DNA of 37,173 nucleotides from Blastococcus sp. KM273128 (GCF_021698975.1 NZ_SSXA01000037.1:1-37173), one strand, 5' to 3'. Positions 9,284-18,370 are shown, counted from the first letter of the stretch. Numbers and translations: made by a program. Notes: generated from the sequence alone by a model not told the origin.

Positions 9284-10579
9284 GTGATCGACCTGCGCCT
9301 GGTGCGGGAGCACCCCGACGTCGTCCGAGCCAGCCAGCGTGCCCGGGGCGCCGACGAGTCCCTGGTCGACGCGCTGCTGGACGCCGACGCCGCCCGCCGC
9401 GACGCGGTGAAGCGGGGCGACGACCTGCGCGCCGAGCAGAAGAGCGCCTCGCAGGCGGTCAAGAAGGCCACCCCCGAGGAGCGTCCCGCCGTCCTCGAGC
9501 GGGCCAAGGCCCTGGCCGCCGAGGTGAAGCAGGCCGAGGAGGCGCAGCGCACCGCCGAAGCGGCGCTCCGCGAGGTGCACCTGCGCATCCCGAACGTCGT
9601 CGCGGACGAGGTGCCGCCCGGCGGTGAGGACGACGCGGTGACGCTGCGCACCGTCGGCGAGGTGCCCGCCTACGACTTCGAGCCGCGCGACCACATCGAG
9701 ATCGGTGAGGCCCTCGGCGCGATCGACATGGAGCGCGGCGCCAAGGTCTCGGGCTCCCGCTTCTACTTCCTCACCGGCCCCGGTGCGCTGCTGGAGTTCG
9801 CGCTGGCCCAGCTGGCGATCAGCCGCGCCGTCGCCGCCGGCTTCACCCCGGTGGTCGCGCCCGCCCTGGTCAAGCCCAGCGCCATGGAGGGCACCGGGTT
9901 CCTCGGCGAGCACGACGAGGAGGTGTACCGGATCGAGCGGGACGACCTGTACCTCGTCGGCACCTCCGAGGTGGCGCTGGCCGGCATGCACGCCGGCGAG
10001 GTGCTCGACCTGGCGGGCGGGCCGAAGCGGTACGCCGGCTGGTCCTCCTGCTTCCGCCGCGAGGCCGGCTCCTACGGCAAGGACACCCGCGGCATCATCC
10101 GCGTGCACTGGTTCGACAAGGTCGAGATGTTCAGCTTCTGCCGGCCCGAGGACGCCGCCGACGAGCACCTGCGGCTGCTGGCGTGGGAGGAGGAGTTCCT
10201 CCAGGCCCTGGAGCTGCCCTACCGCGTCGTCGACATCGCCGCCGGTGACCTCGGCACCAGCGCCACCCGCAAGTACGACATCGAGGCGTGGTTCCCCACC
10301 CAGGGCACCTATCGTGAGCTGACGTCGACGTCGGACTGCACCACCTTCCAGGCCCGACGGCTGGGCATCCGCTACAAGGACGACGAGGGCCGCAACCAGA
10401 CCGCGGCCACCCTCAACGGCACGCTGTGCGCCATCGCCCGCACCATCGCCTGCCTGCTGGAGGTGCACCAGCGGGCCGACGGGTCGGTGCACGTGCCGGT
10501 CGCGCTGCGGCCCTGGCTGGGCGGCGTCGCGGAGCTCACCCCGGGCATGACGCTGGCGGCCCCGGTGCCGGGCGCATGA
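9284..10579 (+). CDS. serS: Serine--tRNA ligase
   Basis: 431-aa class II aminoacyl-tRNA synthetase that charges tRNA-Ser. The N-terminal coiled-coil arm spans about residues 30-100. Motif 2 is at [14 protein letters not shown] (about 257-270) and motif 3 at [16 protein letters not shown] (about 371-386), with the serine-site TSEV near 227. Length and motifs are standard. The GTG start ([12 protein letters not shown]) matches the conserved N-terminus, and no alternative start fits. The last codons overlap the next gene's start as ATGA, making serS and the two HAD phosphatases a likely operon. Confidence 0.98.
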   Translation: MIDLRLVREHPDVVRASQRARGADESLVDALLDADAARRDAVKRGDDLRAEQKSASQAVKKATPEERPAVLERAKALAAEVKQAEEAQRTAEAALREVHLRIPNVVADEVPPGGEDDAVTLRTVGEVPAYDFEPRDHIEIGEALGAIDMERGAKVSGSRFYFLTGPGALLEFALAQLAISRAVAAGFTPVVAPALVKPSAMEGTGFLGEHDEEVYRIERDDLYLVGTSEVALAGMHAGEVLDLAGGPKRYAGWSSCFRREAGSYGKDTRGIIRVHWFDKVEMFSFCRPEDAADEHLRLLAWEEEFLQALELPYRVVDIAAGDLGTSATRKYDIEAWFPTQGTYRELTSTSDCTTFQARRLGIRYKDDEGRNQTAATLNGTLCAIARTIACLLEVHQRADGSVHVPVALRPWLGGVAELTPGMTLAAPVPGA

Positions 10580-11487
10580 CGGGCACCGCGCCGCGGGCCG
10601 TCCGCGCCCACGGGGTCCTCGAGGGCGCGGACACCGTCGTCGAGCTCGGCGACCTGGGCCCGTGGCGGCCCAAGCTCGTGGCCAGCGACCTCGACGGCAC
10701 GCTGCTGGGCCCCGACGGCGAGGTCAGCGCCCGCACCCGGGCGGCGCTGGACGCCTGCTGGGCGGCGGGCATCCCCGTCATCGGCGTCACCGGCCGCGGG
10801 CCCCGCCTGCTCGACAGCGTGCGCGCCGCGCTCGACGGCCGCGGCATCGCCGTCCTCTCGCAGGGCGGCTTCGTCGTCGACCTGGAGCGGGACGAGGTGC
10901 TGCGCACCGTCGCGCTCCCGCGGGAGCAGGCCGAGCGGGTGGTCGAGCAGATCGAGGCGGTGGCCGGTGACCTGCTGGTCGCGGTCGAGGACGCCGCCGA
11001 GCAGGGCGAGGTGCACGCCCGCCTGCGGGTCCAGCACGGCTTCGACTGGCCCTACCCGGAGCCCGCGCACCTGCTGCCGCGCGGCCGGGTGCTGCCCGAG
11101 CGCGCCGTCCTCAAGGTGTTCCTCCGGTCCTCGGCGCTCGACCAGGACGAGCTGCTGGCCCGGGCCCGGTCCGTCGTCGACCCGGCCGACGCCGAGCTCA
11201 CGCACGCGGGGCTGGGATTCATCGAGGTGCTGCCGCCGGGGATCACCAAGGCCAGCGGGCTGGCGATGGCGCTGGAGCGCTACGGCGTCGGCTTCGGTGA
11301 CGTGCTGGTGTTCGGCGACATGCCCAACGACCTGCCGATGCTCGCCGCGGTCCAGGAGGCCGGCGGCCGGGCGGTCGCGGTGGCCAACGCCCACCCGGCG
11401 GTGAAGGCGCTGACGCCGGAGCTCACCAGCGGGCACGAGGTCGACGGGGTGGCCCGCTACCTGGAGGCGGTGCTGGGCGATGTCTGA
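10576..11487 (+). CDS. HAD-superfamily (Cof-type, subfamily IIB) hydrolase, first of a tandem pair
   Basis: 303-aa phosphatase-like protein. Motif I is SDLDGTLL (nucleophile Asp38, acid Asp40), the motif III lysine is Lys225 in GITKASG, and motif IV is VFGDMPND (Asp248, Asp252). Between them lies a C2-type cap. It starts with ATGA over the serS stop, so it is translationally coupled. The substrate is unknown; relatives dephosphorylate sugar phosphates, nucleotides or flavin precursors. About 30 residues precede motif I, unlike its neighbour. The adjacent second HAD gene is clearly paralogous. Confidence 0.92.
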   Translation: MTGTAPRAVRAHGVLEGADTVVELGDLGPWRPKLVASDLDGTLLGPDGEVSARTRAALDACWAAGIPVIGVTGRGPRLLDSVRAALDGRGIAVLSQGGFVVDLERDEVLRTVALPREQAERVVEQIEAVAGDLLVAVEDAAEQGEVHARLRVQHGFDWPYPEPAHLLPRGRVLPERAVLKVFLRSSALDQDELLARARSVVDPADAELTHAGLGFIEVLPPGITKASGLAMALERYGVGFGDVLVFGDMPNDLPMLAAVQEAGGRAVAVANAHPAVKALTPELTSGHEVDGVARYLEAVLGDV

Positions 11488-12283
11488 CTGGAAGCCGCGG
11501 CTGATCGCCAGCGACATGGACGGCACCCTCCTGCGCTGGGACGACACGGTGAGCGAGGCCACGGTCGCCGAGCTCGCGCGCTGGCGGGACGACGGGGTGC
11601 CCGTCGTCCTGGCCACCGGCCGGCCGCCGCGCTGGATGCACCGCATCCGCGAGGTGCTGCGCACCGGCACCGCGGTCTGCTGCAACGGCGCGGTGCTGCT
11701 GGACCTGGAGCGGTTCGAGATCGTGCACGAGGAGCCGTTGGCGCCCGAGGTGCTCGAGTCGGTCACCACCGAGCTGCGGCGGCGCCAGCCCGACACCTGG
11801 TTCGCGGTCGAGTACGGCCTGGAGTTCCGTCACGAGCCGATCTACCGGCCGCGGTGGGACGTCGACGCGCCCGGCGTGGCCGAGGCGACGCTGGCGGAGA
11901 TGGTCGCGCAGCCGGTCGCCAAGCTGCTGGCCCGGCACGAGTCGATGCCCCGGGACACCTTCGTCCGCCTGGTCGACGAGGTCGTCGGGGACCGCGCCAC
12001 GGTCACCACCTCCTCGACCGACGCGCTGGCCGAGATCTCCGCCCCCGGGGTGACCAAGGCGACGGGGCTGGCGCGGGTCGCGGGCCGGCACGGCATCGGG
12101 CCCGAGGACGTCGTCGTCTTCGGCGACATGCCCAACGACATCGCCGCCTTCGAGTGGGTGCGCGACGGCGGGGGCCGGGCGGTCGCGATGGCCCACGCCC
12201 ACCCCGACCTGCTCGCCGTCGCCACGGACGTGACCGGCACCAACGAGGACGACGGGGTCGCCGCGTTCCTGGCCGCGCTCTGA
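11480..12283 (+). CDS. HAD-superfamily (Cof-type, subfamily IIB) hydrolase, second of a tandem pair
   Basis: 267-aa paralogue of the upstream HAD enzyme. Motif I is SDMDGTLL (Asp12, Asp14), motif III lysine is Lys193 in GVTKATG, and motif IV is VFGDMPND (Asp216, Asp220). Its start overlaps the upstream stop by 8 nt. The similar cores but different caps suggest an old tandem duplication with diverged substrates. It is the last gene of the serS operon; a 92-bp repeat with a strong hairpin begins 19 nt after its stop. Confidence 0.92.
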   Translation: MSDWKPRLIASDMDGTLLRWDDTVSEATVAELARWRDDGVPVVLATGRPPRWMHRIREVLRTGTAVCCNGAVLLDLERFEIVHEEPLAPEVLESVTTELRRRQPDTWFAVEYGLEFRHEPIYRPRWDVDAPGVAEATLAEMVAQPVAKLLARHESMPRDTFVRLVDEVVGDRATVTTSSTDALAEISAPGVTKATGLARVAGRHGIGPEDVVVFGDMPNDIAAFEWVRDGGGRAVAMAHAHPDLLAVATDVTGTNEDDGVAAFLAAL

Positions 12284-12301
12284 CCCCCGACGGCCACCGT
12301 C

Positions 12302-12393
12302 CCGGCCACGATCAGGGCACCTGATCATCGAGCGTCCTCCCTCACCGCGCACGGTGAGGGAGGACGCTCTGCGTCGGGGGAGGACGAGCCGCG
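12302..12393 (+). repeat. 92-bp repeat with terminator-like hairpin, copy 1
   Basis: Differs from the copy at 14178-14269 at one base (C12320 versus G14196). It contains a GATCAGG/CCTGATC half-palindrome and a perfect 17-bp stem (12331-12347 with 12352-12368, loop CGCA). It lies just after the second HAD stop codon and is likely a terminator for the serS operon. The two direct copies bracket the chemoreceptor gene. Confidence 0.85.
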
Positions 12394-12534
12394 CGCACCC
12401 CGCCGGTGCGTCCTGTGCCCGGCCCCGCCGGTGGAGTGGGTACACCGCTCGGCTGCATTCCGGTCGTCCGCTTACCGAAAAGGGAGCACGACGGGTCCTC
12501 GGAGGATCGACCGACTTCACGGAAGCGAGCAGGC

Positions 12535-14172
12535 ATGGATCACGCGCACGACCCCACCACGGCGGCAGAGCCGGGGGCCGACGGGGCCCGGCGGGCGGCG
12601 TCCGGCATCGGCCTGCGCGGCCGGCTGCTCGGCTCCATCCTCGTCGTCGCCCTCACCACGGTGGGTGTCGGGGCGTTCGGCATCCAGCGGATGTCGGTGC
12701 TCAGCGACCAGGCGCAGCAGGTGTACGACCGCGGCGCCATCCCCCTGAGCGCCCTGGAGAGGCTCGAGGCCGACTGGTGGAAGCTCTCCACCAACGTGGC
12801 CCGGGCCGCCATCCCCACCCTCCCGCCCGAGACGATCGCCAAGGCGCAGCGCGGCACGGTGGAGTCGACCGAGGTGCTGGCCGCGGACACCGCGGCGGTC
12901 GCGGAGATGCCGCTGGACGCGCCGACGCGTGCGGCGTTCGAGACCTTCGCCGGCGCGACCCAGGCCTACCTGGCCGCCCTGGGCGAGCTGCAGGCGGTGA
13001 GCGCCACCAACCCCGCCGCGATGCCCCCGCTGCTCAAGACCATGAGCGACAACGAGGTGGTCATCGCCGAGTCGCTGGTCGAGGCCACCGACGCGGCCTC
13101 CGCTGCCGCCCGCGCGACCGCGGCGGAGGCGGACGACGCCTACGAGACCGCCCGCACCCTGACCCTCCTGATCATCGCCGCGGGCCTGGTCGTCGCCGTG
13201 GTGCTCGCCGTCGTCGTCGCCCGCGGCGTCACCCGTCCCGTGCAGCGGATCCGCGAGGTGCTCGGCCAGGTCGCCGCCGGTGACCTCACCGTCCGCGCCG
13301 GCCGCACCGGGGGCGCCGAGCTCGGCGAGATGGCCGTCTCCCTGGACGAGACGCTGGACTCGATCGGCAACGTGCTGGTGCTGGTCAACGACTCCTCCAA
13401 CCGCCTCGCGGCCGCGTCGTCCCAGCTGAACTCCGCCGCCGAGGGCATGCGGGAGAACGCCCGCCTCGCCGCCGGTCAGGCCGACGAGGTGGTGACCTCG
13501 GCGGGTGCGGTGGCGTCGAGCGTGGACACGGTGGCGACGGGTTCGTCGCAGATGGAGTCGGCGATCCGGGAGATCGCGCACAACGCGACCGAGGCGGCGC
13601 GGGTGGCCGGTCAGGCGGTGGGTGTCGCGGAGACGACGACGCGCACGGTGGGCAAGCTGGGTGACTCCTCGCAGGAGATCGCCACGGTGATCAAGCTGAT
13701 CAACGGCATCGCCGAGCAGACCAACCTGCTGGCGCTCAACGCCACGATCGAGGCCGCCCGGGCCGGTGAGGCGGGCAAGGGCTTCGCCGTGGTGGCCTCG
13801 GAGGTCAAGGAGCTGGCGCAGGAGACGGCGCGGGCGACCGAGGACATCTCCCAGCGGGTGGAGGCGATCCAGGCCGACACCGCCGGTGCGGTGGATGCGA
13901 TCGGGCGGATCAGCCAGGTGATCGGGGAGATCAACGACTTCCAGGCGACGATCGCTGCGGCGGTGGAGGAGCAGACGGCGACGACGAACGAGATGAACCG
14001 CAACGTGGCCGAGGCCGCGAGCGGGTCGCAGGACATCGCAGCGGCGATCTCGGGTCTGGCGGCGGGGACGCAGGAGACCAACCACCGGGTCGAGGACGCG
14101 CAGCGGGCCGCGGCCGAGCTGGCGCGGATGAGCGGCGAGCTGCAGGACGCGGTGGCCCGCTTCCGCGTCTAG
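12535..14172 (+). CDS. Methyl-accepting chemotaxis protein
   Basis: 545-aa chemoreceptor. Membrane helices lie at about 33-52 and 209-229 and flank a periplasmic four-helix-bundle-like sensor of about 150 residues. HAMP follows at about 230-283, then a long signalling coiled coil with the conserved hairpin tip ([20 protein letters not shown] and [13 protein letters not shown]) that contacts CheA and CheW. No C-terminal pentapeptide tether for CheR/CheB is visible. The ATG at 12535 has GGAAG/AGG upstream. No other che or flagellar gene is in the window, so it is an orphan receptor here. It sits alone between two 92-bp direct repeats. Confidence 0.95.
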   Translation: MDHAHDPTTAAEPGADGARRAASGIGLRGRLLGSILVVALTTVGVGAFGIQRMSVLSDQAQQVYDRGAIPLSALERLEADWWKLSTNVARAAIPTLPPETIAKAQRGTVESTEVLAADTAAVAEMPLDAPTRAAFETFAGATQAYLAALGELQAVSATNPAAMPPLLKTMSDNEVVIAESLVEATDAASAAARATAAEADDAYETARTLTLLIIAAGLVVAVVLAVVVARGVTRPVQRIREVLGQVAAGDLTVRAGRTGGAELGEMAVSLDETLDSIGNVLVLVNDSSNRLAAASSQLNSAAEGMRENARLAAGQADEVVTSAGAVASSVDTVATGSSQMESAIREIAHNATEAARVAGQAVGVAETTTRTVGKLGDSSQEIATVIKLINGIAEQTNLLALNATIEAARAGEAGKGFAVVASEVKELAQETARATEDISQRVEAIQADTAGAVDAIGRISQVIGEINDFQATIAAAVEEQTATTNEMNRNVAEAASGSQDIAAAISGLAAGTQETNHRVEDAQRAAAELARMSGELQDAVARFRV

Positions 14173-14177
14173 CCCTT

Positions 14178-14269
14178 CCGGCCACGATCAGGGCAGCTGA
14201 TCATCGAGCGTCCTCCCTCACCGCGCACGGTGAGGGAGGACGCTCTGCGTCGGGGGAGGACGAGCCGCG
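14178..14269 (+). repeat. 92-bp repeat with terminator-like hairpin, copy 2
   Basis: Begins 5 nt after the chemoreceptor stop, in the same orientation relative to its gene as copy 1. The perfect 17-bp stem is at 14207-14223 and 14228-14244. It probably terminates the chemoreceptor transcript. Recombination with copy 1 would remove the chemoreceptor gene. Confidence 0.85.
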
Positions 14270-14328
14270 GGCGACGGGAACGCGGTGCCTCGGACGGCGG
14301 TGCCTCGGTCGGCGACGGCGAGCCTGTG

Positions 14329-15330
14329 TCAGGCGACGGCGTCGGCCGGGTCGGACCCGGGCTCGGGCCGCCGGACCACCCGGAACCTGCGCGGGCCCGC
14401 CAGCGGCCTGGCCAGCAGGTGCCGGAGGCGTTCGGCCGGACCACGCAGCCCGGGGAGGTCCTCGTCGACGACGCGGACCACGCGCACCTCGAGGTCGCGG
14501 ATGCGGTCCTCCCGGCGCCTCTCCCGCCACGCCACCTCGGCCGGGGTGCGGCCGTCGTAGGGGTCCTCGTACTTGATGCGCCCGTCGAACTCCACAGCGA
14601 CACCGGCGTCCTCGAACCAGGCGTCCACCCGCGCGACGAAGCCCCGGGGCCCGTGCAGGTCCACCTGCAGCTCCGGGCAGGGCAGCCCGGCCTCCAGGAG
14701 AGCCAACCGCCCGCGCGTCTCCAGGGGCGACTCGGCCCGCCCGTCGGCGAGGCCCAGGGCTCGCGCCGCGCCGCCGATGCCCAGCCAGTGGCTCTGCGCG
14801 AGCACCGCCGCCGTCAGGTCGCGACGGCCCACGCGCTCCCGGAAGATCGCCGCGTCGAGGGCGACGACCGCGTCGGCGAGCGGCAGCTCCCGGGCGCAGT
14901 CGACGAGGGTCCGCGCCACCCCGGTCACCCGGAGCTGCCCGGTGTCGACGACGTCGCCCGGCGGGAGGGCCGCGGCGGCGATGCGGTACCCGTCGCCGGC
15001 CCGCCACTGCTCCGGGTCGGTCAGGCGGACGACGTCGTCGACATCGCGGGGGAGGACGAGGTCGTGGAAGCGGGCCGCCGAGGAGTGGCTGAGCACGCGC
15101 CCGGGGCGGAGTGCGGCGAGCGCGGCGGCTGCCGCGAGCAGGTGCCGGCCCCGTGGGTCGGCCGCGGCCCACGCCGGCTGCGCCACGTAGATGCCGCGGC
15201 GCAACCGGTGCCAGGCCCCCGACCCGACGGCCGACCGGATCTCGTCGGGGCGGAAACCGGCGCGGCGGGCGTCGGCGACGGTGAAGACGCCGCCACGGCG
15301 CTGCGCAGCGGCCTCGAGCAGTGGGTGCAC
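14329..15330 (-). CDS. AbiEi-antitoxin-domain/DUF559-like nuclease-fold protein
   Basis: 333-aa protein of a type common in actinobacteria. The N-terminus (about 1-60: FTVADARRAGFRPDEIRSAV then RRGIYV) matches the winged-helix AbiEi-like antitoxin domain. The C-terminus (about 225-300) has VAVEFDGRIKYED and ends in RVVRVVDEDL, resembling the Vsr/DUF559 endonuclease fold with acidic residues plus lysine. No toxin partner (AbiEii nucleotidyltransferase) is adjacent, so it is not a complete type IV toxin-antitoxin pair. GTG start; the ribosome site is weak. It is flanked by inverted copies of the hairpin repeat. Function unknown; a nuclease or DNA-binding role is inferred from fold only. Confidence 0.8.
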   Translation of the reverse strand: MHPLLEAAAQRRGGVFTVADARRAGFRPDEIRSAVGSGAWHRLRRGIYVAQPAWAAADPRGRHLLAAAAALAALRPGRVLSHSSAARFHDLVLPRDVDDVVRLTDPEQWRAGDGYRIAAAALPPGDVVDTGQLRVTGVARTLVDCARELPLADAVVALDAAIFRERVGRRDLTAAVLAQSHWLGIGGAARALGLADGRAESPLETRGRLALLEAGLPCPELQVDLHGPRGFVARVDAWFEDAGVAVEFDGRIKYEDPYDGRTPAEVAWRERRREDRIRDLEVRVVRVVDEDLPGLRGPAERLRHLLARPLAGPRRFRVVRRPEPGSDPADAVA

Positions 15331-15414
15331 GTCAGCAGTCTCGGGGTGACGGACGGCGGGACGGGGCCCCGTGGCGGATCTGTGGACAACCCGCGTCCAC
15401 CCTCAGCGCGCCGT

Positions 15415-15476
15415 GTCCTCCCCCACGGTGGGCGGTGAGGGAGGACGCTCGATGATCAGGGGACCTGATCCCGGCC
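15415..15476 (-). repeat. Diverged copy 3 of the hairpin repeat, inverted
   Basis: Read on the minus strand it matches the first two-thirds of the 92-bp repeat (GATCAGG, CTGATCATCGAGCGTCC, TCCCTCACC), with several substitutions and a hairpin carrying one mismatch. It lies 10 nt past the bpa stop and has the same orientation relative to its gene as the other copies, which supports a terminator role. Confidence 0.75.
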
Positions 15477-15485
15477 GCGGGCGCG

Positions 15486-16034
15486 TCAGAGGTACTGGCC
15501 GCCGCCGGGGTGCGGGTGCGGGCCCGGGGCCGGCTGCGAGCCGCCGGGCAGGGCCTTGCGGCGCATCTCCTCCAGCTGCGCGCGGGCGGCCATCTGCTGG
15601 GCGAACAACGCCGTCTGGATGCCGTGGAAGACACCCTCCAGCCAGCCCACCAGCTGCGCCTGGGCGATCCGCAGCTCCGCGTCCGACGGCGTCTCGCCCT
15701 CGCTGAAGGGCAGCGTGATCCGCTCCAGCTCCTCGCGCAGCTCGGGGGCCAGGCCCTGCTCCAGCTCGCGGATGGACGAGGCGTGGATGTCGCGCAGCCG
15801 GTTGCGGCTGGCGTCGTCCAGGGGCGCGGCGCGGACCTCCTCCAGGAGCTGCTTGATCATCGTGCCGATCCGCATGACCTTCGCGGGCTGCTCGACCAGC
15901 TCACCGACACCGGGGGCGCCGTCGCCGTCGTCGTCGGCACCCGGGGGCATCGGGAGGGCGCCGACCGGACGCCCGTCGGGGCCGACCACGACGACCTGCT
16001 GGGGGCGCTCGTTGCCGTTCTGCGGTGCAGTCAT
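15486..16034 (-). CDS. bpa: Bacterial proteasome activator (Bpa/PafE family)
   Basis: 182-aa protein with the near-invariant core LVEQPAKVMRIGTMIKQLLE, followed by helices including LRIAQAQLVGWLEGVFHGIQ. This matches the ATP-independent ring activator Bpa (PafE, Rv3780 in M. tuberculosis). It ends in GQYL, the hydrophobic-Tyr-X motif that docks into the 20S proteasome and opens its gate. It feeds unfolded proteins such as HspR to the proteasome in mycobacteria. Its presence implies 20S proteasome genes elsewhere in this genome. Start at MTAPQNG; an in-frame ATG three codons earlier (16043) is possible. Next to it are the class V aminotransferase and oxidoreductase genes, an order I recall from M. 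tuberculosis Rv3777-Rv3780. Confidence 0.95.
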   Translation of the reverse strand: MTAPQNGNERPQQVVVVGPDGRPVGALPMPPGADDDGDGAPGVGELVEQPAKVMRIGTMIKQLLEEVRAAPLDDASRNRLRDIHASSIRELEQGLAPELREELERITLPFSEGETPSDAELRIAQAQLVGWLEGVFHGIQTALFAQQMAARAQLEEMRRKALPGGSQPAPGPHPHPGGGQYL

Positions 16035-16047
16035 GGCCTCCATCCTG

Positions 16048-16080
16048 CCCGGTGCCCCCGACGCCCCGCCGGGCACCGGG
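16048..16080. promoter_or_regulatory. Inverted repeat between bpa and the divergent aminotransferase
   Basis: CCCGGTGCCC (16048-16057) pairs perfectly with GGGCACCGGG (16071-16080) in the 88-bp divergent intergenic region. It may be a shared operator or a leader hairpin of bpa. Confidence 0.35.
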
Positions 16081-16109
16081 ACGGCGCCGGACCGCCCGGC
16101 TGCACGAAC

Positions 16110-16115
16110 TAGGGT
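16110..16115 (+). promoter_or_regulatory. TAGGGT -10-like box 7 nt before a start codon
   Basis: TAGGGT fits the actinobacterial TAnnnT -10 pattern and ends 7 nt before the ATG at 16123, suggesting a leaderless transcript. The same signature precedes the quinone oxidoreductase and thioesterase genes. Confidence 0.4.
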
Positions 16116-16122
16116 GCGGCCC

Positions 16123-17343
16123 ATGTCATCGGGGGGCCGGCTGGACGTCGCGCAGGTCCGCGGCCTCTTCCCGGCGCTCTCCGACGGGTACGTGCACGCC
16201 GACGGCCCGGCCGGCTCGCTGGTGCCCGAGAACGTGGCGCACGCGGTGGGGTCCGCGATGCGCATGCCGGTCGCGGACCGGGGCGGGGTCTTCCCGGCGT
16301 CCGGGCGGGCGGAGGCGCTGGTCTCCGGGGCGCGCGCGGCCGTCGCCGACCTGGTGGGCGGCCGGCCCGGGGGCGTGGTGCTGGGGCCCAGCACGACCGC
16401 GCTGACCTACGGCATGGCCCGCGCGCTGGCCCGCACCTGGCGCCCCGGCGACGAGATCGTGCTGAGCCGGCTGGACCACGACGCCAACATCCGGCCCTGG
16501 CTGCAGCTCGCCGCCACCACCGGGGTGCGGGTGCGGTGGGCGGAGGTGGACATCGAGACCGGCGAGCTACCGGCGTGGCAGTACGCCGACCTGCTCAGCC
16601 GGCGCACCCGGCTGGTCGCGGTGACCGCGGCCAGCAACGCGCTGGGCACCCGCCCCGACGTCGCCGGCATCGCCGCGCAGGCCCACGCCGTCGGCGCGCT
16701 GGTCTATGTCGACGCCGCGCACGCCGCGCCGCACGTGTTCCTGGACAAGGCGTCGCTGGGGGCCGACCTGCTGGCGGTGTCGGCCTACAAGTGGTGCGGC
16801 CCGCACGTCGCCGCCGTGGTCGCCGACCCGGACCTGCTGAGCTACCTGCAGCCGGACAAGCTGCTGCCCTCCCCGGACCGGGTGCCCGACCGCTTCGAGA
16901 CCGGGACGCCGCCGTTCGAGCTGTACGCGGGCGTGAGCGCCGCCGTCGACCACCTGGCGGGTCTGTGCGGGGACGCCGCCGGCAGCCGCCGCGACCGGCT
17001 GCGGGTCTCGATGGCCGCCGTCGCGCGGCACGAGGGGGACCTCTTCGACTGGCTGGACCAGGCGCTGCGCGCGATGCGGCACGTGCAGGTGATCGGGGAG
17101 CCCGAGCGCTGCACGCCGACGCTGTCGTTCACCGTCGCCGGCATGCGCCCCCGCCAGGTGGCCGCCGAGCTCGCGCGGGCCGGCATCTGCGCGTGGGACG
17201 GCGACTTCTACTCCCGCGAGCTCTTCGACGCCCTCGGGGTGAACGAGGACGGCGGAGCGGTGCGCCTGGGGCTCATGCACTACAACACCGCCGACGAGGT
17301 CGGCCGGATCATCGACGCTGTCGCCGCGCTCCGCTCCCGTTAG
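16123..17343 (+). CDS. Cysteine desulfurase-like class V aminotransferase
   Basis: 406-aa PLP enzyme of fold type I, closest to the cysteine-desulfurase-like (VC1184) subfamily. PLP lysine is Lys223 in SAYKWCGPH. VDAAHAAPH holds the cofactor Asp197 and His200, and TAASNALGT is typical of the core. In true SufS a mobile loop near the C-terminus carries the catalytic cysteine. Here Cys357 in GICAWDG lies in that region, but the loop does not look like a clear RxGxxC, so desulfurase activity is unproven. A probable leaderless ATG start follows a TAGGGT box. The stop overlaps the stop of the convergent oxidoreductase. No suf or isc genes are nearby. Confidence 0.85.
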   Translation: MSSGGRLDVAQVRGLFPALSDGYVHADGPAGSLVPENVAHAVGSAMRMPVADRGGVFPASGRAEALVSGARAAVADLVGGRPGGVVLGPSTTALTYGMARALARTWRPGDEIVLSRLDHDANIRPWLQLAATTGVRVRWAEVDIETGELPAWQYADLLSRRTRLVAVTAASNALGTRPDVAGIAAQAHAVGALVYVDAAHAAPHVFLDKASLGADLLAVSAYKWCGPHVAAVVADPDLLSYLQPDKLLPSPDRVPDRFETGTPPFELYAGVSAAVDHLAGLCGDAAGSRRDRLRVSMAAVARHEGDLFDWLDQALRAMRHVQVIGEPERCTPTLSFTVAGMRPRQVAAELARAGICAWDGDFYSRELFDALGVNEDGGAVRLGLMHYNTADEVGRIIDAVAALRSR

Positions 17344-18332
17344 TCGCGGGTGACGAGCAGCACCTTGCCCACGTGCTCGCTGGCCTCCACCACCCGGTGA
17401 GCCTCGGCGGCCCGCGACATCGGCAGCCGCCGGTCGACGATCGGCCGGATCGTGCCGCGCTCGACGTCGGGCCACACGTCGTGCCGCACCGCCGCGACGA
17501 TCCCCGCCTTGCCGCCGGGGCCGTCCACGGGGCGCGACCGCAGCGCGGTGGCGTGCACCGAGGCGCGCTTGGCCAGCAGCTTGCCCAGGTCCAGCTCCGC
17601 CTTCCGGCCGCCCTGCATGCCGATCACCACCAGCCGGCCGCCGACGGCGAGGGCGTCGACGTTGCGGGCCAGGTACTTGGCGCCCATGTTGTCCAGGACG
17701 ACGTCGGCTCCGCGTCCGTCGGTGGCCTCCCGCACCCGCTCGACGAAGTCCTCGTCGCGGTAGTTGATGCCGACGTCGGCCCCCAGCTCGCGGCAGACGT
17801 CGAGCTTGGCCGCCGTCCCCGCCGTGGTGAGCACGCGGGCACCGGCGCGGGCGGCGAGCTGGATCGCCATCGTGCCGATACCGCTGGCCCCGCCGTGCAC
17901 CAGGAAGGTGTCGCCCCGGCGGAGCCCGGCGAGCATGAACACGTTCGACCACACGGTGCAGGTGACCTCGGGCAGCGCCGCGGCGGTCGCCAGCTCCACG
18001 CCCGAGGGCCGCGGCAGCAGCTGGGGGGCGGGGACGGCGACCCGCTCGGCGTAGCCGCCGCCGGCCAGCAGGGCGCACACCTCGTCGCCGACCTTCCAAC
18101 CGGTCACGCCCTCGCCGATCTCGCTGATGAGGCCGCTGCACTCGAGGCCGAGGACCTGGGTCGCCCCGGGCGGGGGTGAGTAGTTCCCCTGCCGCTGCAG
18201 GAGGTCGGCCCGGTTCACCGCCGTGGCGACGACGTCGACGATCACCTCACCGGGACCGCAATCCGGATCGGGCACCTCCGCCCAGGTCAGCACCTCGGGA
18301 CCGCCGGGCTCAGTGATCGTCACCGCACGCAT
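17340..18332 (-). CDS. NAD(P)H-quinone oxidoreductase (PIG3-type, zinc-independent MDR family)
   Basis: 330-aa medium-chain dehydrogenase/reductase. GroES-like fold at about 1-130 (AVNRADLLQRQGNY is typical of PIG3-type quinone reductases), then a Rossmann domain with HGGASGIGTMAIQLA. The structural and catalytic zinc cysteines of alcohol dehydrogenases are absent, as expected for this group. It reduces quinones or other alpha,beta-unsaturated carbonyls with NADPH. ATG start, with TAGGGT 6 nt upstream and no clear ribosome site, consistent with a leaderless mRNA. The TAA stop overlaps the TAG stop of the convergent aminotransferase by two bases. Confidence 0.92.
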   Translation of the reverse strand: MRAVTITEPGGPEVLTWAEVPDPDCGPGEVIVDVVATAVNRADLLQRQGNYSPPPGATQVLGLECSGLISEIGEGVTGWKVGDEVCALLAGGGYAERVAVPAPQLLPRPSGVELATAAALPEVTCTVWSNVFMLAGLRRGDTFLVHGGASGIGTMAIQLAARAGARVLTTAGTAAKLDVCRELGADVGINYRDEDFVERVREATDGRGADVVLDNMGAKYLARNVDALAVGGRLVVIGMQGGRKAELDLGKLLAKRASVHATALRSRPVDGPGGKAGIVAAVRHDVWPDVERGTIRPIVDRRLPMSRAAEAHRVVEASEHVGKVLLVTRD

Positions 18333-18338
18333 GCCCAG

Positions 18339-18344
18339 ACCCTA
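18339..18344 (-). promoter_or_regulatory. TAGGGT -10-like box 6 nt before a start codon
   Basis: On the minus strand TAGGGT is separated by 6 nt from the ATG of the quinone oxidoreductase. It is the same arrangement as for the aminotransferase gene and points to leaderless transcription. Confidence 0.4.
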
Positions 18345-18370
18345 TGAGGAGCCCCGTTCCGCCGCCTGCT

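Noticed and set aside
9284..10579. tRNA gene or T-box near serS
   Set aside because: No cloverleaf or T-loop GGTTCGA-type sequence in a tRNA context and no leader long enough for a T-box.
14281..14310. Short tandem repeat GCGGTGCCTCGG (two copies)
   Set aside because: Two imperfect copies in a spacer of under 60 bp are compatible with chance in such GC-rich DNA.
14329..15330. Complete type IV toxin-antitoxin system
   Set aside because: The AbiEi-like domain is present but there is no AbiEii nucleotidyltransferase toxin next to it.
12302..15476. CRISPR array
   Set aside because: Only three repeat copies, kilobases apart and in both orientations, no regular spacers and no cas genes.
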